Shown: positions 63,670 to 64,000 of the stretch, one piece after another
Numbering within the stretch: the stretch's first letter is position 1
Layout of the letters: each line of letters begins with the position of its first letter
From: Thuidium tamariscinum
Lineage: Eukaryota; Streptophyta; Bryopsida; Hypnales; Thuidiaceae
DNA length: 64,000 bases
Assembly (NCBI GenBank): GCA_947034885.2
Contig: OX344758.2
Coordinates: 16,147,067 to 16,211,066 of the forward strand
Direction of reading: 5' to 3'
Program-made: the position numbers and the translations under genes
Notes under the pieces: model-generated
Seen by the model: the letters and a program-made list of their open reading frames with translations, nothing else
Told to the model about the DNA's origin: nothing
Database searches by the model: none

Positions 63670-64000
63670 CCCCTAAGTGCTCAAGTGACCATTTTACGGT
63701 CGTTGTCCAACTTTGGGCAACATTTTCGGGAAAAAAAAGAATTTCAATTTTTTTTTTCCAAAATTTCAAAATATTGGATTGTGTTTCAACATTTGCATTC
63801 AAAACTAAGATCTATACAATCAAACAGAAGGTATAGCTAAAAAAAGAGAAATAGCACAAAACGTCTAAAATTACTTAGGGTTGAAGAAGTCACTATTTGG
63901 GGGAAGTTTTCATGCTCTTGTTCATTATTTTTTTTTTTTTTGACAAATAAATAAATAACACAATTTTTACGTATGATAAAAAATTTCAAATCCTAAAAAC
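63670..64000 (+). mobile_element. left end of a piggyBac-like element (runs out of window)
   Basis: TTAA at 63666-63669 is followed by CCCCTAAGTGCTCAAGTGACC, similar to the CCCCTAAAGGACC end of the 27289-28207 element. The AT-rich interior has the same 'acggtcgt' / 'acggccgt' and 'caacccaa' / 'caactttggg' style start. The right end lies beyond the window. Confidence 0.55.

Overview
The window looks like nuclear DNA of a green-lineage (streptophyte) organism dominated by transposable elements. Supporting signs are plant-type hAT, Mutator-like and Stowaway-like elements, GT-AG introns, TATA boxes and an interstitial plant-type telomere repeat (CCCTAAA)n at 24.54 kb. A charophyte alga is my best guess for the organism, but the sequence alone does not prove it. 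I see no rRNA, tRNA, CRISPR array or bacterial operon. Layout: 1-5.4 kb carries a RING-like protein gene in GTACAA-rich repeats. 6.6-14.3 kb is a Mutator-like (MULE) SWIM transposase gene on the minus strand, split by a 3.6 kb insertion (element C). 15,676-32,461 is one very large (16,786 bp) hAT-type transposon. 32.7-40.4 kb is a diverged satellite-like array split by a 3.9 kb insertion (element A). 40.4-46.5 kb is a mosaic of inverted and direct repeats without convincing genes. 46.8-60 kb holds a phosphatase-like gene and a long decayed multi-exon gene with a ParB-like motif, split by element B. 60.0-61.1 kb is a dense cluster of a 20-bp palindrome. The end of the window holds short tandem repeats, a Stowaway-like MITE and the left end of a piggyBac-like element. 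|| Main result 1: the giant hAT has CAGGGTTG ends and a perfect 8-bp target duplication (GGTACCAC). Besides an intact BED/DDE/hAT-C transposase it carries a RING-finger protein gene and a protein-kinase-like gene. Each of the three genes has a TATA box lying directly beside a GACGG-rich repeat array, and a further array lies at the left terminus, so the genes appear to share promoter architecture. The RING protein has a relative at 1.75-3.63 kb outside the element. || Main result 2: three insertions (A, B, C) define one element family with TGT...ACA ends, perfect 5-bp target duplications and a single gag-like ORF, without visible LTRs, integrase or reverse transcriptase. A and B are both exactly 3,917 bp. 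B and C each split a reading frame that would be continuous without them. || Main result 3: a 20-bp palindrome, consensus TTYAGAMCGCGCGKTCTRAA, occurs at least 25 times between 41.4 and 61.1 kb. I noticed no copy elsewhere in the window. Ten copies lie in 60.0-61.05 kb and four lie in one intron of the ParB-like gene. || Several long coding stretches are broken by in-frame stop codons, mostly TAG, each explainable by one C-to-T change in a Gln or Arg codon. This suggests methylation-driven decay or, less likely, stop-codon readthrough.
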